A stretch of DNA of 64,000 nt from Metabacillus litoralis (GTDB lineage Bacteria > Bacillota > Bacilli > Bacillales > Bacillaceae). The stretch lies in assembly GCF_007994985.1 (NCBI RefSeq), contig NZ_VOQF01000004.1:149106-213105 (forward strand). The letters run 5' to 3'. How positions within the stretch are numbered: position 1 is the stretch's first letter; each line of letters begins with the position of its first letter. The notes under the pieces are model-generated. The model was not told where the DNA came from. It saw only the letters and a list, made by a program, of their open reading frames with translations, and made no database searches. The position numbers were made by a program, and so were the translations under genes. Positions 44,306 through 53,962 of the stretch are shown here, piece by piece.

Positions 44306-44857
44306 GTGACATCTATTTTTGAATCTGTGAAGGACTTCTTACAAATTAGCTTAGATGATGAACCTAAAAACCCTCTTCATGTAGGAGAAGTAATGAGTTG
44401 TTGGATGTACTTAGCTTTAATGGACGAAGCTACAATTTACATCCAAATGGGTCTCAACTCAACAAATGATGATGAAGTAAAAGGGCTATTAACTCAAAGC
44501 TTAAAGCAGTGTGATGTACAAGGAGAGCGATTTAAGCAATTTATGAAAACTGAAGGAATACATTTGCCACCTACAAGTGAGCAAAGACCAAACTCTGATC
44601 CGAATAGCGTTCCATTAGGGGTAAAACTAACTGATGAAGAAATCGTTAATGGGTTGAGTATTAAAACAGCTGCTGCTGTTTCTCATTGCGCGATATCAAC
44701 TTCACAATGCATTCGCAACGATGTTGGTGCATTATTCACTCAATGTATGCTAGAAAAAATGAAATTCGGTACTTCATTAAAGGACGCTATGAGAAAAAGA
44801 GGGTGGATTAAAGTACCACCTTACTACTATCCTCCTGGAATGCCAAAACAGCAATAA
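44306..44857 (+). CDS. DUF3231 family protein
   Basis: A 183-residue protein of the DUF3231 (ferritin-like, all-helical) family of Bacillus. NPLHVGEVMSCWMYLALMDE at the start, SIKTAAAVSHCAISTSQCIRNDVGALF in the middle and the C-terminal RGWIKVPPYYYPPGMPKQQ are typical. These proteins are associated with spores or stress in Bacillus; their activity is unknown. It starts at GTG 44306 with TAGGAGG upstream. The type B MITE ends only 32 bases before it and may have displaced the native promoter. Confidence 0.85.
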   Translation: MTSIFESVKDFLQISLDDEPKNPLHVGEVMSCWMYLALMDEATIYIQMGLNSTNDDEVKGLLTQSLKQCDVQGERFKQFMKTEGIHLPPTSEQRPNSDPNSVPLGVKLTDEEIVNGLSIKTAAAVSHCAISTSQCIRNDVGALFTQCMLEKMKFGTSLKDAMRKRGWIKVPPYYYPPGMPKQQ

Positions 44858-44902
44858 AAATAGGAAGAGAAGGCTTTATAACCTTTTCTCTTCCTATTTT
44901 TT
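44856..44902. terminator. Bidirectional terminator between DUF3231 gene and anti-sigma gene
   Basis: AAAAATAGGAAGAGAAGG pairs with CCTTTTCTCTTCCTATTTT around CTTTATAA. It serves both convergent genes and overlaps the stop of the minus-strand gene. Confidence 0.85.
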
Positions 44903-46211
44903 ATTCCAACTTCATTTTAACTTCTCCTTCAATCCAGCTAGGGTAAAACGACAATTCTAATTCAATAGGATTGGAATAATTATTGTTAGCTAATGTCACG
45001 CCAATTTCTTGAGTATACCTATCAATATCAAAACCATATGAAAATCCACTATCACTTTCTATCTCTCTACCTGTACTGTCTTTAATTGAGGAAAAAATAA
45101 AATAATTAAATTCCTTTTTTGTTTCTAGATTAAACCTTATATCTTGTCCTTCCACTTGTAAATTTGAAAGTTTATTTCCTTTCGGCTGCTGAATTATTTT
45201 TTGTTTTTCAGTATCAACAATAACGGCAGTGTCTCCCTTTTCTACTGCTTGAATTTTATTAAATACCAAATACAATTCCTCAGGAGTTTTAAAATAATTA
45301 CTTTGCAGATACACAATTTGCTCATTAGCACTAATCTTAGATGAAGTAATGCCATTTGAAATTTTTGACCATGCTTCACCATGCTGATCAACAAGTCTAA
45401 TATCTTGAAACTCTAGAATCTGCTTTGAATTATTAGGATCCATCTCCAAGTGAACAGCTATACGAAGTGGATCTACTTTTACTTTTTTCACCTTTATTTT
45501 CTGATCTTCTATATTTACTGTTTTATTTAGGTCAAACACTTTGGATTTATTTTCTTGTTTCTTAACAGTAATTGGTAGTGTAAAACTCGTGATTTTGCTA
45601 TCATTTTTCACCTTAATTGTCAGTTGTAGCTCTTGATCCTTTAAAGGCTTTGAGAAATAATATTCTAAAACATCTGTATATGTTTTTGCTTTGTCATCTG
45701 CTGGATTTCCAAAAGAAAGGGAGTCATAATTTATTTTAGTACCTTCCTTTGTTTGTAGTTCTACATTTTCAATTTGAAAATTTTGCAGCTCTTCATTTGC
45801 TTTAACTGAATAAAAAATGACCATCCCTGTATCATCTTTTATAAGAGAATCAATTGTAACGTTCATACCATTTTTCTCTTGAGATACCCCTATTTCTTGT
45901 GCATATTCATTATCTATTGCTGCAAGCAAACCTTTATTATTACTGATAAGTTCAACAATTTTCTCCATTCCAGGAACTGTTGAAAGGTATTCTGCAAAAG
46001 TGGGAGATACTCGAATTGTTGTTAAAAAACCTATTATGAGAATAGCAGCAGCAATACTTGGCCATATCCAGGTTTTCCTTTTCTTTTTAATTGGTATTGT
46101 GCCTTTTTTATATCCTGCATCTATCGCTTTATTTATCTTTTCTAATGGTATGTTAATAGAATCATACTGCTCTTTCCATTCTGTTAATTTCGATTCTTCC
46201 TTATCAAACAT
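44901..46211 (-). CDS. Anti-sigma factor, DUF4179 domain
   Basis: A 436-residue single-pass membrane protein: a cytoplasmic N-terminus of about 48 residues, a helix WIWPSIAAAILIIGFLTTI (about 49-67), and a large extracytoplasmic part starting with a DUF4179 domain (ISPTFAEYLSTVPGMEKIVE-type opening). It is encoded with, and overlaps by eight bases, the ECF sigma gene upstream, so it probably holds that sigma factor inactive until an envelope signal. GGAGAG lies upstream of the ATG. Confidence 0.85.
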   Translation of the reverse strand: MFDKEESKLTEWKEQYDSINIPLEKINKAIDAGYKKGTIPIKKKRKTWIWPSIAAAILIIGFLTTIRVSPTFAEYLSTVPGMEKIVELISNNKGLLAAIDNEYAQEIGVSQEKNGMNVTIDSLIKDDTGMVIFYSVKANEELQNFQIENVELQTKEGTKINYDSLSFGNPADDKAKTYTDVLEYYFSKPLKDQELQLTIKVKNDSKITSFTLPITVKKQENKSKVFDLNKTVNIEDQKIKVKKVKVDPLRIAVHLEMDPNNSKQILEFQDIRLVDQHGEAWSKISNGITSSKISANEQIVYLQSNYFKTPEELYLVFNKIQAVEKGDTAVIVDTEKQKIIQQPKGNKLSNLQVEGQDIRFNLETKKEFNYFIFSSIKDSTGREIESDSGFSYGFDIDRYTQEIGVTLANNNYSNPIELELSFYPSWIEGEVKMKLE

Positions 46212-46722
46212 TTTTCTTCTCTCCTTTCTCTTCCAGGATATACCTAAGTGACCCTAGAGCTTTATATAATCTCGTTTTCACCGTTCCTTCTGGACAATTC
46301 CATATTGCAGCGATTTCTTTTATTTTGATATCTTGAAAATATTTCAAATGTAACAGTTGTCTTTGATCATCATCTAGCATTGACATAGCGTCTTCAATTT
46401 CAATGTAGTTGTAGTCCTCAGTTTTTCCTAGCTGTAAAAGGATTCTTTCATCAAAAATAAGTCGATTATTCTTTTTAAGTAAGTCATTGCAATAATTAAT
46501 CATGATACGAATTAACCACGTTTTAAAATAAGTAGGTTCGCGTAAGTCATGTATGCTTCGATATGCACGATAAGTTACCTCTTGAATAGCCTCAATTGCT
46601 TCATCTTGATTTCTTAAATAAGATAATGCGGTTTTATATAAATCTACTTTATGAGCATGGATGATTGCTAAAAAAGCTTCATCATCTCCATTAATCGCCA
46701 TTTTGACCTTATTAACCTCCAC
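46204..46722 (-). CDS. ECF-type RNA polymerase sigma factor
   Basis: A 172-residue sigma-70-family ECF factor. Region 2 is seen in YLRNQDEAIEAIQEVTYRAY and TYFKTWLIRIMINYCND, and region 4 in LLHLKYFQDIKIKEIAAIW and CPEGTVKTRLYKALGSLR. It starts at GTG 46722 after GGAGGAG. It resembles SigV/SigX/YlaC-type factors of Bacillus. The anti-sigma gene overlaps its end, so the pair forms an autoregulated signalling unit. I could not place a specific self-promoter. Confidence 0.92.
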   Translation of the reverse strand: MEVNKVKMAINGDDEAFLAIIHAHKVDLYKTALSYLRNQDEAIEAIQEVTYRAYRSIHDLREPTYFKTWLIRIMINYCNDLLKKNNRLIFDERILLQLGKTEDYNYIEIEDAMSMLDDDQRQLLHLKYFQDIKIKEIAAIWNCPEGTVKTRLYKALGSLRYILEEKGEKKNV

Positions 46723-46816
46723 TGCTGCTCCTCCCTCCAGGTGCTTCTTCTATATATTAGACAGTTTAGAGTGAAAAAAGTTTTATGAAAATATTTTTGT
46801 ATGTTAAAGAACATAT

Positions 46817-46848
46817 AAAAAAGAGCAACAATGAAGTAGCTCTTTTTT
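46817..46848 (-). terminator. Terminator of the ctaG-like operon
   Basis: AAAAAAGAGC (46817-46826) pairs with GCTCTTTTTT (46839-46848). It overlaps the region immediately after the CtaG-like stop on the minus strand. Confidence 0.8.
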
Positions 46849-46851
46849 AAC

Positions 46852-47622
46852 CTAATTGATTTTTATAGCATGAATCGCTCTTGGTTGTTGGGATTTATAC
46901 CATTGTAAGCATAGCGTAAAAATAAGTAAACCATCAATAATATCACCACCATAGTACATCAAAAGTCCCCCTACTTCAGCATGATTAGTCGAAACTCCAT
47001 ATGGAGGATAAGCATAAATATATTTTGATAAAATCCCATGACATGCTAAAGCAAGAACTAAAGTAACAAAACGATAACCGATACTCCTTTTATGTGGTGT
47101 TGGATCAATATAAATGATTGAAGCAGTAAACAAGTATCCAGCTAGGAACACATGAATATGAACAAAGGTATGTAAAATTATATTTTCGTGCAAACTCGAA
47201 TATAACTCAGTTGTATAAAGAATCCATAAGCCCCCTACATTTAAAATTGATGCAATGATTGGGTCTGAAAAAAATTTAATCCACCTACTCTTTAATATTG
47301 ATGATAATCTTCGTGCATATTGTACCTTAAGTGTTCGTAATAAAAGTGTCATCGGCGCAGCCACTACCAAAAGAAATGGAGCAAGCATACCTAATAGCAA
47401 ATGCCCAATCATATGCGCTACAAAATCATGATGTGCACGATCTGCAATTGGACCTATAAAGGATGAAACAACAAATAAGACACCTAGTATCCAAAAAACA
47501 GTTCGATAAGTTGGCCATTTTCTGAATTTACGATTTGAGATTATCGTTGCATAAACATACAATAATATGGATAGAACAGTCATTATTATCAAAATCGCCT
47601 TAATAACAGTTTCACTGTACAT
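46852..47622 (-). CDS. Cytochrome c oxidase assembly factor, CtaG family
   Basis: A 256-residue membrane protein with seven helices. Paired His residues in RAHHDFVAHMIGHLLLGMLAPF, TFVHIHVFLAGYLF and NHAEVGGLLMYYGGD are typical of caa3-type CtaG proteins. CtaG is needed to assemble the CuB centre of caa3 oxidase. No oxidase genes are in the window, so this may be a paralogue used elsewhere. It overlaps the DUF2243 gene by 11 bases, and the two are co-transcribed. These families are often paired in Bacillus. Confidence 0.88.
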   Translation of the reverse strand: MYSETVIKAILIIMTVLSILLYVYATIISNRKFRKWPTYRTVFWILGVLFVVSSFIGPIADRAHHDFVAHMIGHLLLGMLAPFLLVVAAPMTLLLRTLKVQYARRLSSILKSRWIKFFSDPIIASILNVGGLWILYTTELYSSLHENIILHTFVHIHVFLAGYLFTASIIYIDPTPHKRSIGYRFVTLVLALACHGILSKYIYAYPPYGVSTNHAEVGGLLMYYGGDIIDGLLIFTLCLQWYKSQQPRAIHAIKIN

Positions 47623-48118
47623 CCAGGACTTCTCCTTTAAATCTATGGAATTCCTTTTTTGTACTATAAATGAAAAAGATGCCGATTAAAATCAAAATTA
47701 CAGCTGTGATGTTCCATATCAAATCGTATAGAAATATATTTTCAACATAACGAATTTGATGGATTCTCATTATTTTATGTTGAATGATGCCATCATATAA
47801 TTGAAAACCTCCGCTACCTAAAAACACTCCACCCCACCACCTCTTTAGCCAGAAGAACTGTTTATGTCGAAGATCGGCTAAGATAAATAAACTAGCTATT
47901 GTCGCAAACCAGCTAAATGCATGAAATAGCCCATCTGAAACAAGTCCAATTGTTGTTGTCGATTTATCATAAAAATGATGCCAATGAAGAAGTTGATGAA
48001 AAACTGTTTCATCGATAAATGCAGCCAAACCTAGACCAAAAAACAAGCCTGATAATAGATTTCGACCTAGGTAGGTATGACGTTTTGAATGAGAAAACTG
48101 ACTAATTTCTTTATCCAT
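47612..48118 (-). CDS. DUF2243 family membrane protein
   Basis: A 168-residue protein with four helices. The conserved GLFFGLGLAAFIDETVFHQLLHWHHFYD and GGFQLYDGIIQHKIMRIHQIR segments, with many His residues, define DUF2243. The family often precedes CtaG, hinting at a role in copper or heme delivery to oxidases; the function is unproven. The ribosome site is weak. It is the first gene of the pair. Confidence 0.85.
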   Translation of the reverse strand: MDKEISQFSHSKRHTYLGRNLLSGLFFGLGLAAFIDETVFHQLLHWHHFYDKSTTTIGLVSDGLFHAFSWFATIASLFILADLRHKQFFWLKRWWGGVFLGSGGFQLYDGIIQHKIMRIHQIRYVENIFLYDLIWNITAVILILIGIFFIYSTKKEFHRFKGEVLDVQ

Positions 48119-48208
48119 GCGTTATTTAGTAACCTCCATAATCATCTTTTGAACCTAGCACCTATTTTGCCCAAATATAACAAGAGATAACAAATATTTA
48201 CTTTCTGC

Positions 48209-48397
48209 TATAAGCTGGATAAACAAGTCGTTCATTGCGGTGCAGACACTCTCTTTCCACCAGTTCTTAATAAATAGTTCTCAAAAAAAAAAATTTGAGA
48301 CAACACAAAAAGACCAGAATTATTAGGCAAAAGATCAATTGTACAATCACCTAATAATTCGGGTTTATCATTAGCTTATATGGTATTATCCCAACCT
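48209..48397 (-). repeat. Type A intergenic repeat, copy 3 (truncated)
   Basis: CTATAAGCTGGATAAACAAG, TGCAGACACTC and CCACCAGTTCTTAA match the other type A copies, but the middle is deleted. The hairpin is well kept: ACCAGAATTATTAGG (48313-48327) with CCTAATAATTCGGGT (48350-48364), 14 of 15 paired. The right end TTATCCCAACCTT is degenerate and the left end is not identifiable. The hairpin end faces the stop of ade, 34 bases away. Confidence 0.65.
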
Positions 48398-48430
48398 TTT
48401 TATAGATTCTATATCGTATTTTAACCTAAC

Positions 48431-50152
48431 CTAGATCTCTACTGAAATATGTTTAAAAACACTCATATCAAACAACCCTTTATCTGTAAGCTTAACTTCT
48501 GGTATGACCGGTAAAGTTAAAAAGGATAACGTTAAAAACGGATTAAATCCAGGATCAAAGCCATTTTCTTTAAGTGCATGTTTGAAAGCAATGAGTTCTT
48601 CATTGACTTTAGTATAATCTCGGTCAGAAAACAGGCCTGCTATAGAAAGAGTGAGGGCAGCCTTAATTTCTCCTTCTACTACATATACTAATCCTCCTTG
48701 CATATCTCTTAATGCATGAACGGCCATTATCATATCCTCATCATTTGTTCCTGCCACAACTAGATTATGAGAGTCATGAGCAATTGTTGTTGCAATCGCT
48801 CCATTTTTCAATTGCAAACCTTTGACAATACCTAAACCAATATTACCTGTATAATGATGTCGTTCAAACACGGCCATTTTAAGTAAATCTTTTTCAATTA
48901 AAGCGGAAAATTCAGCTGTGGTCTCTTCTAAAGTAACCTCTAACTTTTTAGTTACTAAACTATTTGGAATTACCCCAATGACATTCACCTTGTTTGACTT
49001 TAGAGGGATAAATAAATCTTCTTTCTTCACTTCACCTATACGAACAGTTTCGTTCAATCCAATTGACGAACTGCCATAACCTAAAATCTCTCCTACATAT
49101 TCTCCAGTTTGACCAACAAGTTTGCCAGCTTTATAGACAGAAGTAATCATTAGTTCTTCTAAGCTTTCTGCAAAAAAGAAATCTGCTTCAAAACCAGGCG
49201 CAATAGCACCTTTTGTTTTCATTCCATAACAGATTGCTGGATTTAGTGAGGCCATTGTTATAGCTGAGATAGGGTCCACTCCTTCTTTAATAGCTAATCG
49301 AACATTATGATCAATACTGCCTTCTTTTATTAAATCATCTAAATGCTTGTCATCTGTACAAAACATACAACGAGACATATTATGTGGCTTTACTACAGGG
49401 AGTAATGCTTTTAAATCCTTTGCAACAGATCCTTCTCTAATAAGAAGATACATACCACGCTGAAGTCGTTCTTTTGCTTCTTTTACAGTTGTTGCTTCAT
49501 GATCTGTTTGAATACCTGCCGCTCGGTAAATATTTAAACCATCCTGATCAAGCCCAGCTCCATGCCCATCAATTTGTGAAGTTAATTTTAGCTTCTCTAG
49601 CATATGATGATCACAGTTTTTCACAGCCGGAAAATCCATCACTTCTGCTAAACCAAGTACACGAGTATCTTTTAAGAAAGGACGGAGATCATCAGCAATA
49701 AGAGTTGCTCCGTTGTTTTCAAATGAAGTGGCTGGAACACTAGAAGGTAGCATGAAAAATACATCAAGAGGAATTCCTTCAGAATTATCGATCATATACT
49801 GAATCCCCTTCGCCCCAGATACATTTGCAATTTCATGAGGATCAGTAACAATGGTTGTGACACCATGAGGAAGTACTACCTGTGCAAATTGTGTAGGTGA
49901 TACAAGAGAGGATTCAATATGAACATGGGCATCAATAAATCCTGGACAAATATATTGACCTTTAGCATCAATGATCACATTTCCCTCATAATCGCCAATA
50001 CCTACAATCATTCCTTGGTGAACCGCTACATCTTGCTCTATAATCTCACCGTTAAATACATCAACAATTTTCCCATTTTTAATAACAATATCGGTAGTAG
50101 TGTGCTTTCCTGCAGCTGCTATATAATTCTCAATTTTTTCAATATTATTCAA
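48431..50152 (-). CDS. ade: Adenine deaminase
   Basis: A 573-residue metal-dependent amidohydrolase that converts adenine to hypoxanthine for purine salvage. ICPGFIDAHVHIESSLVSP holds the HxH metal ligands, DPHEIANVSG the next conserved block, and KTRGAI/APGFEADFFF-type segments the end of the barrel. The C-terminal adenine deaminase domain (HDSHNLVVAGTNDEDM) is also intact. The length is typical of AdeC. AAGGAGAGG precedes the ATG. It is a single gene between two type A repeats. I see no purine riboswitch upstream. Confidence 0.95.
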   Translation of the reverse strand: MNNIEKIENYIAAAGKHTTTDIVIKNGKIVDVFNGEIIEQDVAVHQGMIVGIGDYEGNVIIDAKGQYICPGFIDAHVHIESSLVSPTQFAQVVLPHGVTTIVTDPHEIANVSGAKGIQYMIDNSEGIPLDVFFMLPSSVPATSFENNGATLIADDLRPFLKDTRVLGLAEVMDFPAVKNCDHHMLEKLKLTSQIDGHGAGLDQDGLNIYRAAGIQTDHEATTVKEAKERLQRGMYLLIREGSVAKDLKALLPVVKPHNMSRCMFCTDDKHLDDLIKEGSIDHNVRLAIKEGVDPISAITMASLNPAICYGMKTKGAIAPGFEADFFFAESLEELMITSVYKAGKLVGQTGEYVGEILGYGSSSIGLNETVRIGEVKKEDLFIPLKSNKVNVIGVIPNSLVTKKLEVTLEETTAEFSALIEKDLLKMAVFERHHYTGNIGLGIVKGLQLKNGAIATTIAHDSHNLVVAGTNDEDMIMAVHALRDMQGGLVYVVEGEIKAALTLSIAGLFSDRDYTKVNEELIAFKHALKENGFDPGFNPFLTLSFLTLPVIPEVKLTDKGLFDMSVFKHISVEI

Positions 50153-50384
50153 TATAACCTCTCCTTTGATACTATATTGTGCTATGTGACTATAGAATTA
50201 CCCTCACTACTAATAGACAAATCAATTTGATTGATTGCTAAAAAATCCGTCATAAATATAAGATTGACCGTAAAGTATTTTGTTCAACATTTTATCCACT
50301 ACTGATATGTATGTCAATCAAATTGTTAGCTTATCAGACTCACAAAATTCGTTATTTATAATAACGGTTTTATAGTAATCAGAA

Positions 50385-50620
50385 CAGCTGGAAAAATAGG
50401 TTCGTTCCATTTCCCTGCAGACACTCGCGTTCGCCGTGGAGGAAGCTAAGCCTCCTCTATTCCCGTAGGTGCCCTAGTGTCTTTCGCTCCATTCCACTAG
50501 TTCTTAAAAATAGTATATTAAATTAAAAATCTATTGAAGACATCACATAAAAACCCGAACTATTAGGCTAAATTAATTGAAATATCGCCTAAAATTTCGG
50601 GTTTTTAGCTAAATACTTAG
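50385..50620 (-). repeat. Type A intergenic repeat, copy 4
   Basis: CAGCTGGAAAAATAGGTTCG, CCTGCAGACACTCGCGTTCG, GTGTCTTTCGCTCCATTCCA and CTAGTTCTTAAAAA are the best-kept internal tracts of the family. The hairpin is ACCCGAACTATTAGGC (50553-50568) with GCCTAAAATTTCGGGT (50587-50602), 13 of 16 paired. The terminal inverted repeats are not recognisable. The hairpin end lies 48 bases from the asbF stop. The rest of the 50153-50649 gap shows nothing else. Confidence 0.68.
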
Positions 50621-50649
50621 GTTCGACGACCATTATCACTTTACTTAAA

Positions 50650-51483
50650 TCAACTTCTTACCTGATTTAATTCAAATACCTTTCTAACTTCTTTACAATC
50701 TTGTGATAAAACATCCATGACGTTAGGTCCAAACCATTCTAACGAAGCATGAACATCATTAAACATTGGCATCACTTCTGTTAAAAATTCTTGATAATTT
50801 ACAACTCCATCAAACAAGGATACCATTCCTTTTCTAGAGCCTGATGCTGCATACACATTATCAGGTGCAAAAACATTAAGATACTTTTCTGATGATATAT
50901 TTTTTAAATGAAAGTGTGAAACAAATGGTTGTAGTTCTTTTATCGCTTTTATTGGTTGTATTCCTGATTCCCATATATGCAACACATCAAAATTTATTCG
51001 AAGTGCAGGATGGTTTGTGTGTTCAAGTAATTCTAATGTAGAAGAAAGCTGATCCGTTAGTGTATTCGGATGTGTTTCAACAACTAAATACTGTCCTTGT
51101 GAATACAGATAATCACAGATCACACGAAGTTTATCTACTATGTCTTTCTTTTCACAGTCACTTGTATGTTTACTTCCTTGTTTTCCAGCAAATGTCCGTA
51201 TTTTATTTGTTCCCCAGTGTTTAGCAAGGGCAGAGACTTTTATTGTTTCAGACATTAAATCAGAAACCGATGCATCTAGCGGTAAATAGTCACTTAGCAT
51301 ACTTATTTCTAAGTCGAAGGCACTCAGCCATTCTTTATTATAATTGGGTTGTGCTGCGAGATTTTTTGCATGAATTCCCCAAAGCTCAATTCCTTGAAAC
51401 TGGTGAGTTTGTGCCCAATATGCAATCTGATCAATTGAATGGAGGTAATGTCTAAACGAAATCGTACAAATGGAGAGATTCAT
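50650..51483 (-). CDS. asbF: 3-dehydroshikimate dehydratase AsbF (petrobactin)
   Basis: AsbF turns 3-dehydroshikimate into 3,4-dihydroxybenzoate, the catechol of petrobactin. It is a 277-residue TIM barrel of the sugar-phosphate isomerase type. Metal and substrate positions fit: GIELWGIHA, LVVETHPNTLTD (Glu and His), INFDVLHIWE, SHFHLKNI, and SLEWFGPN at the end. Its start overlaps the asbE stop by one base (TAATG). It is the last gene of asbABCDEF. Confidence 0.95.
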   Translation of the reverse strand: MNLSICTISFRHYLHSIDQIAYWAQTHQFQGIELWGIHAKNLAAQPNYNKEWLSAFDLEISMLSDYLPLDASVSDLMSETIKVSALAKHWGTNKIRTFAGKQGSKHTSDCEKKDIVDKLRVICDYLYSQGQYLVVETHPNTLTDQLSSTLELLEHTNHPALRINFDVLHIWESGIQPIKAIKELQPFVSHFHLKNISSEKYLNVFAPDNVYAASGSRKGMVSLFDGVVNYQEFLTEVMPMFNDVHASLEWFGPNVMDVLSQDCKEVRKVFELNQVRS

Positions 51484-52460
51484 TATATAAACACCTTCTC
51501 TTCCTTTATGTATTGATTACGAACCCATTTATCAAAATAGTGCTGTAATCCTTTCTTTATTTTAAATTCCAATATGTTTTGTTCAGCTAACTTTGACTCT
51601 ATCTCTTGTAGCAGGGATAGATCTTTAGTGATTGCAAGCTTCATTGCACGGTATTGGATTGTTGTAAAGCCCTTTACTAAACGTTCAATTTCATCACACC
51701 AATATTCAAATTCCTTATCATTTTCTCCCAGACACTCAAACAAATAAGCAAAGGCATGTTCATAGGCATATTTCCTAATTGCTAATACAGGTAATTGTTT
51801 CAAGGCTAAAGTTAGCTCTGAAATATGATCTCTCTTTTCTCCAGCTGTATAGAGTTTAATTATTTCTGAAACAGCATTTATAATAGGATTACAGGTATGC
51901 TTTATACAGGTGTTAAAATATGCCTCAATTGTCTTTGAATTCGGTGGAATCAAGGATTCTGAATTGAACATGTAGCCACCTTTGACTGAAGGATCTAGTA
52001 TTGCATGGAGAATTTTTTCCTTTGGCAATCTACCCTCCCAGCGAAAATCAGGATCAAACATAAACCATTCATCATCATTTGCTGTCTTTTCAATCATAAC
52101 GTAATGAGGAAATGGCTTTTGATTAAACTTATTTTCCCTTTCTGGAAGCATAGACAAATCAAGCATAACCATCACATGATCATTTTGTGATTTCTTTTCT
52201 ATTAATTCAAGCATTATATCTATGTTTTCTTGTTTTGATTTATTTTCGTCATACCATTTATTAAGCTTAATTCCATATAGCAATTCATACCATAATTGAA
52301 AAAAATCATGATCAATATCGTTTGAATGATAAGTTAATATCCCTTCTTGAATATCAAAGTCAGCATCCCATACCCCAAAGTAGTAAGGTCTATGATCGAC
52401 ACCTTGTTTTTTCTTTATCACTTCACAAACACAACTAACAAAACAATGCACTTTAATCAT
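51483..52460 (-). CDS. asbE: Petrobactin biosynthesis protein AsbE
   Basis: AsbE transfers 3,4-dihydroxybenzoyl from the AsbD carrier to an amine of spermidine or its citryl adduct. It has 325 residues. The opening MIKVHCFVSCVCEVIKKKQG includes the Cys residues near position 7-11 seen in AsbE proteins, followed by DHRPYYFGVWDADFD, and the identification is secured by its place between asbD and asbF. There is no membrane segment. It overlaps asbD by eight bases. Confidence 0.9.
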   Translation of the reverse strand: MIKVHCFVSCVCEVIKKKQGVDHRPYYFGVWDADFDIQEGILTYHSNDIDHDFFQLWYELLYGIKLNKWYDENKSKQENIDIMLELIEKKSQNDHVMVMLDLSMLPERENKFNQKPFPHYVMIEKTANDDEWFMFDPDFRWEGRLPKEKILHAILDPSVKGGYMFNSESLIPPNSKTIEAYFNTCIKHTCNPIINAVSEIIKLYTAGEKRDHISELTLALKQLPVLAIRKYAYEHAFAYLFECLGENDKEFEYWCDEIERLVKGFTTIQYRAMKLAITKDLSLLQEIESKLAEQNILEFKIKKGLQHYFDKWVRNQYIKEEKVFI

Positions 52461-52731
52461 TTAATCCCTCCGCCAAAGGCTGCTTCTGCTGACGCTCTAT
52501 AAAATCCGCTAATTTCCCTATCGTACTAAAATCTGTTGGGATTAGCGCTTCATCAGGTACATCAATTCCAAGATTCAGCTCTAAATATAATATAAGTTCA
52601 AGAATCATTACTGAGTCCATATATAGGTCTTCATTTAATCTAGCGTCTTCGTGAAATGAAGTAATTGTAGACAGCTCTATTTGGTTTTTTAGAATGTTAT
52701 AAATGATATTCATTATTTCAGCTCTACTCAT
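52453..52731 (-). CDS. asbD: Aryl carrier protein AsbD
   Basis: A 92-residue acyl/aryl carrier protein. The phosphopantetheine attachment site is Ser40 in LNEDLYMDSVMILELILYLE. It carries the 3,4-dihydroxybenzoyl unit loaded by AsbC to AsbE. It overlaps asbC by four bases (ATGA) and asbE by eight. It needs a phosphopantetheinyl transferase encoded elsewhere. Confidence 0.95.
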   Translation of the reverse strand: MSRAEIMNIIYNILKNQIELSTITSFHEDARLNEDLYMDSVMILELILYLELNLGIDVPDEALIPTDFSTIGKLADFIERQQKQPLAEGLND

Positions 52732-53960
52732 ATTAGTAACTCCGCTAACTTCTTTCTACTAATTTTTCCGTTTGCTAGCTTTTCAATAGTTGAAACATGG
52801 TTAAATTCCATCGGTATTTGGTGTGGAGCAAGATATTTTTTACACCATTCCCTTAATTCTACTTCTTTAATTTCTTCCTTAGAAACAAATTGAACACATA
52901 CACGTTCTCCAGTTAATTTATTGTATTTCTTATATACGACTGCTTCCTTTATTCTAGGTTCGTTCATTAATACATTCTCTACTTCATGAGGATACACGTT
53001 TAATCCAGCCACATTAATGGTGTCATCCATTCTCGACAGAAAGAAAAGAACTCCATTTTGGATAAATCCAAGATCCTTTGTATAAATTGACTTTGTCTTT
53101 GTGTGAATAATGATTTCACTCGGCATATTTTCATCACCGGCGTTTATCCTCAAATGTTGAAGTGGGTATCCCATTTCTTGAGAGTGAACTAAATTTTGGT
53201 GAATTGTCACACAACCTGTTTCAGAGCATCCGTACTGTTGAAGCACCTTTTGTGAGACACCTCTTAATACAGCAAGCCACGAAGAAGGCATAACAGTTCC
53301 TGAAGTCATAACATAATTAAAAAGCTGTTCATTTTTCATTAATCTACTTAAGGTATAAAGTAATGCTGGAGCTGCATAAAAAATATGTTTCGGAAATTCT
53401 CCAAGTTTTCTTATGATGTATTTTGGATTCAAATTTGTTAGAATAACTGGTTCTGCTCCCCTTTTTAAACAAGCTAAAAACCCACTTATTAATCCATAGG
53501 AATGTGTGATTGGGCAAGCAACGATTGACTTTGAAGAAGCATCAACAGGTAAAGACGCAGTATAGCTTTCTACCTCTTCTTCAACAGATAACCAAGTTCG
53601 TTCAATACACTTAGGTGCTCCTGTGGTTCCAGAGCTCATTTGAATAAGGAAACCCTCTTGCACACTTTTATCGTTTGAAAGTTCAATCATGGTGTCTATT
53701 GTTCCAAAGAACAACATATGACTAGAAGTTTGTTTAGCCATTCTAATAGCTCCATCCCTTGGAGTTTGTGAATGGATCGGAAAAACAGAGCCGCCCTTCT
53801 GACGAACAAATAAGCATAAAGAAATCATTTGGAAAGCATTTGAGAAACAAATAGCAATTCTAAGATTTTCACACTCATTAATTGGTTTTATTTTTTCATA
53901 TATTTTAAATTGCTGCTCTAAATCCTGAGCTGAATAGTATTGATCATCCACATAAAACAT
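52728..53960 (-). CDS. asbC: 3,4-dihydroxybenzoate-AMP ligase AsbC
   Basis: AsbC adenylates 3,4-dihydroxybenzoate and loads it on AsbD. It is a 410-residue ANL-family enzyme, shorter than typical aryl-AMP ligases, as AsbC is in B. anthracis. The P-loop-like SSGTTGAPK is at residues 109-117, then YGCSETG and the hinge/lysine region ANGKISRKKL near the end. It starts two bases after the asbB stop. Confidence 0.95.
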   Translation of the reverse strand: MFYVDDQYYSAQDLEQQFKIYEKIKPINECENLRIAICFSNAFQMISLCLFVRQKGGSVFPIHSQTPRDGAIRMAKQTSSHMLFFGTIDTMIELSNDKSVQEGFLIQMSSGTTGAPKCIERTWLSVEEEVESYTASLPVDASSKSIVACPITHSYGLISGFLACLKRGAEPVILTNLNPKYIIRKLGEFPKHIFYAAPALLYTLSRLMKNEQLFNYVMTSGTVMPSSWLAVLRGVSQKVLQQYGCSETGCVTIHQNLVHSQEMGYPLQHLRINAGDENMPSEIIIHTKTKSIYTKDLGFIQNGVLFFLSRMDDTINVAGLNVYPHEVENVLMNEPRIKEAVVYKKYNKLTGERVCVQFVSKEEIKEVELREWCKKYLAPHQIPMEFNHVSTIEKLANGKISRKKLAELLI

Positions 53961-53962
53961 AA

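Noticed and set aside
46852..48118. Part of a cytochrome oxidase operon
   Set aside because: Only CtaG and DUF2243 genes are present; no oxidase subunits lie on either side.
50153..50400. Purine riboswitch upstream of ade
   Set aside because: The conserved three-way-junction sequences are not found; the stretch before ade shows no aptamer-like pairing.
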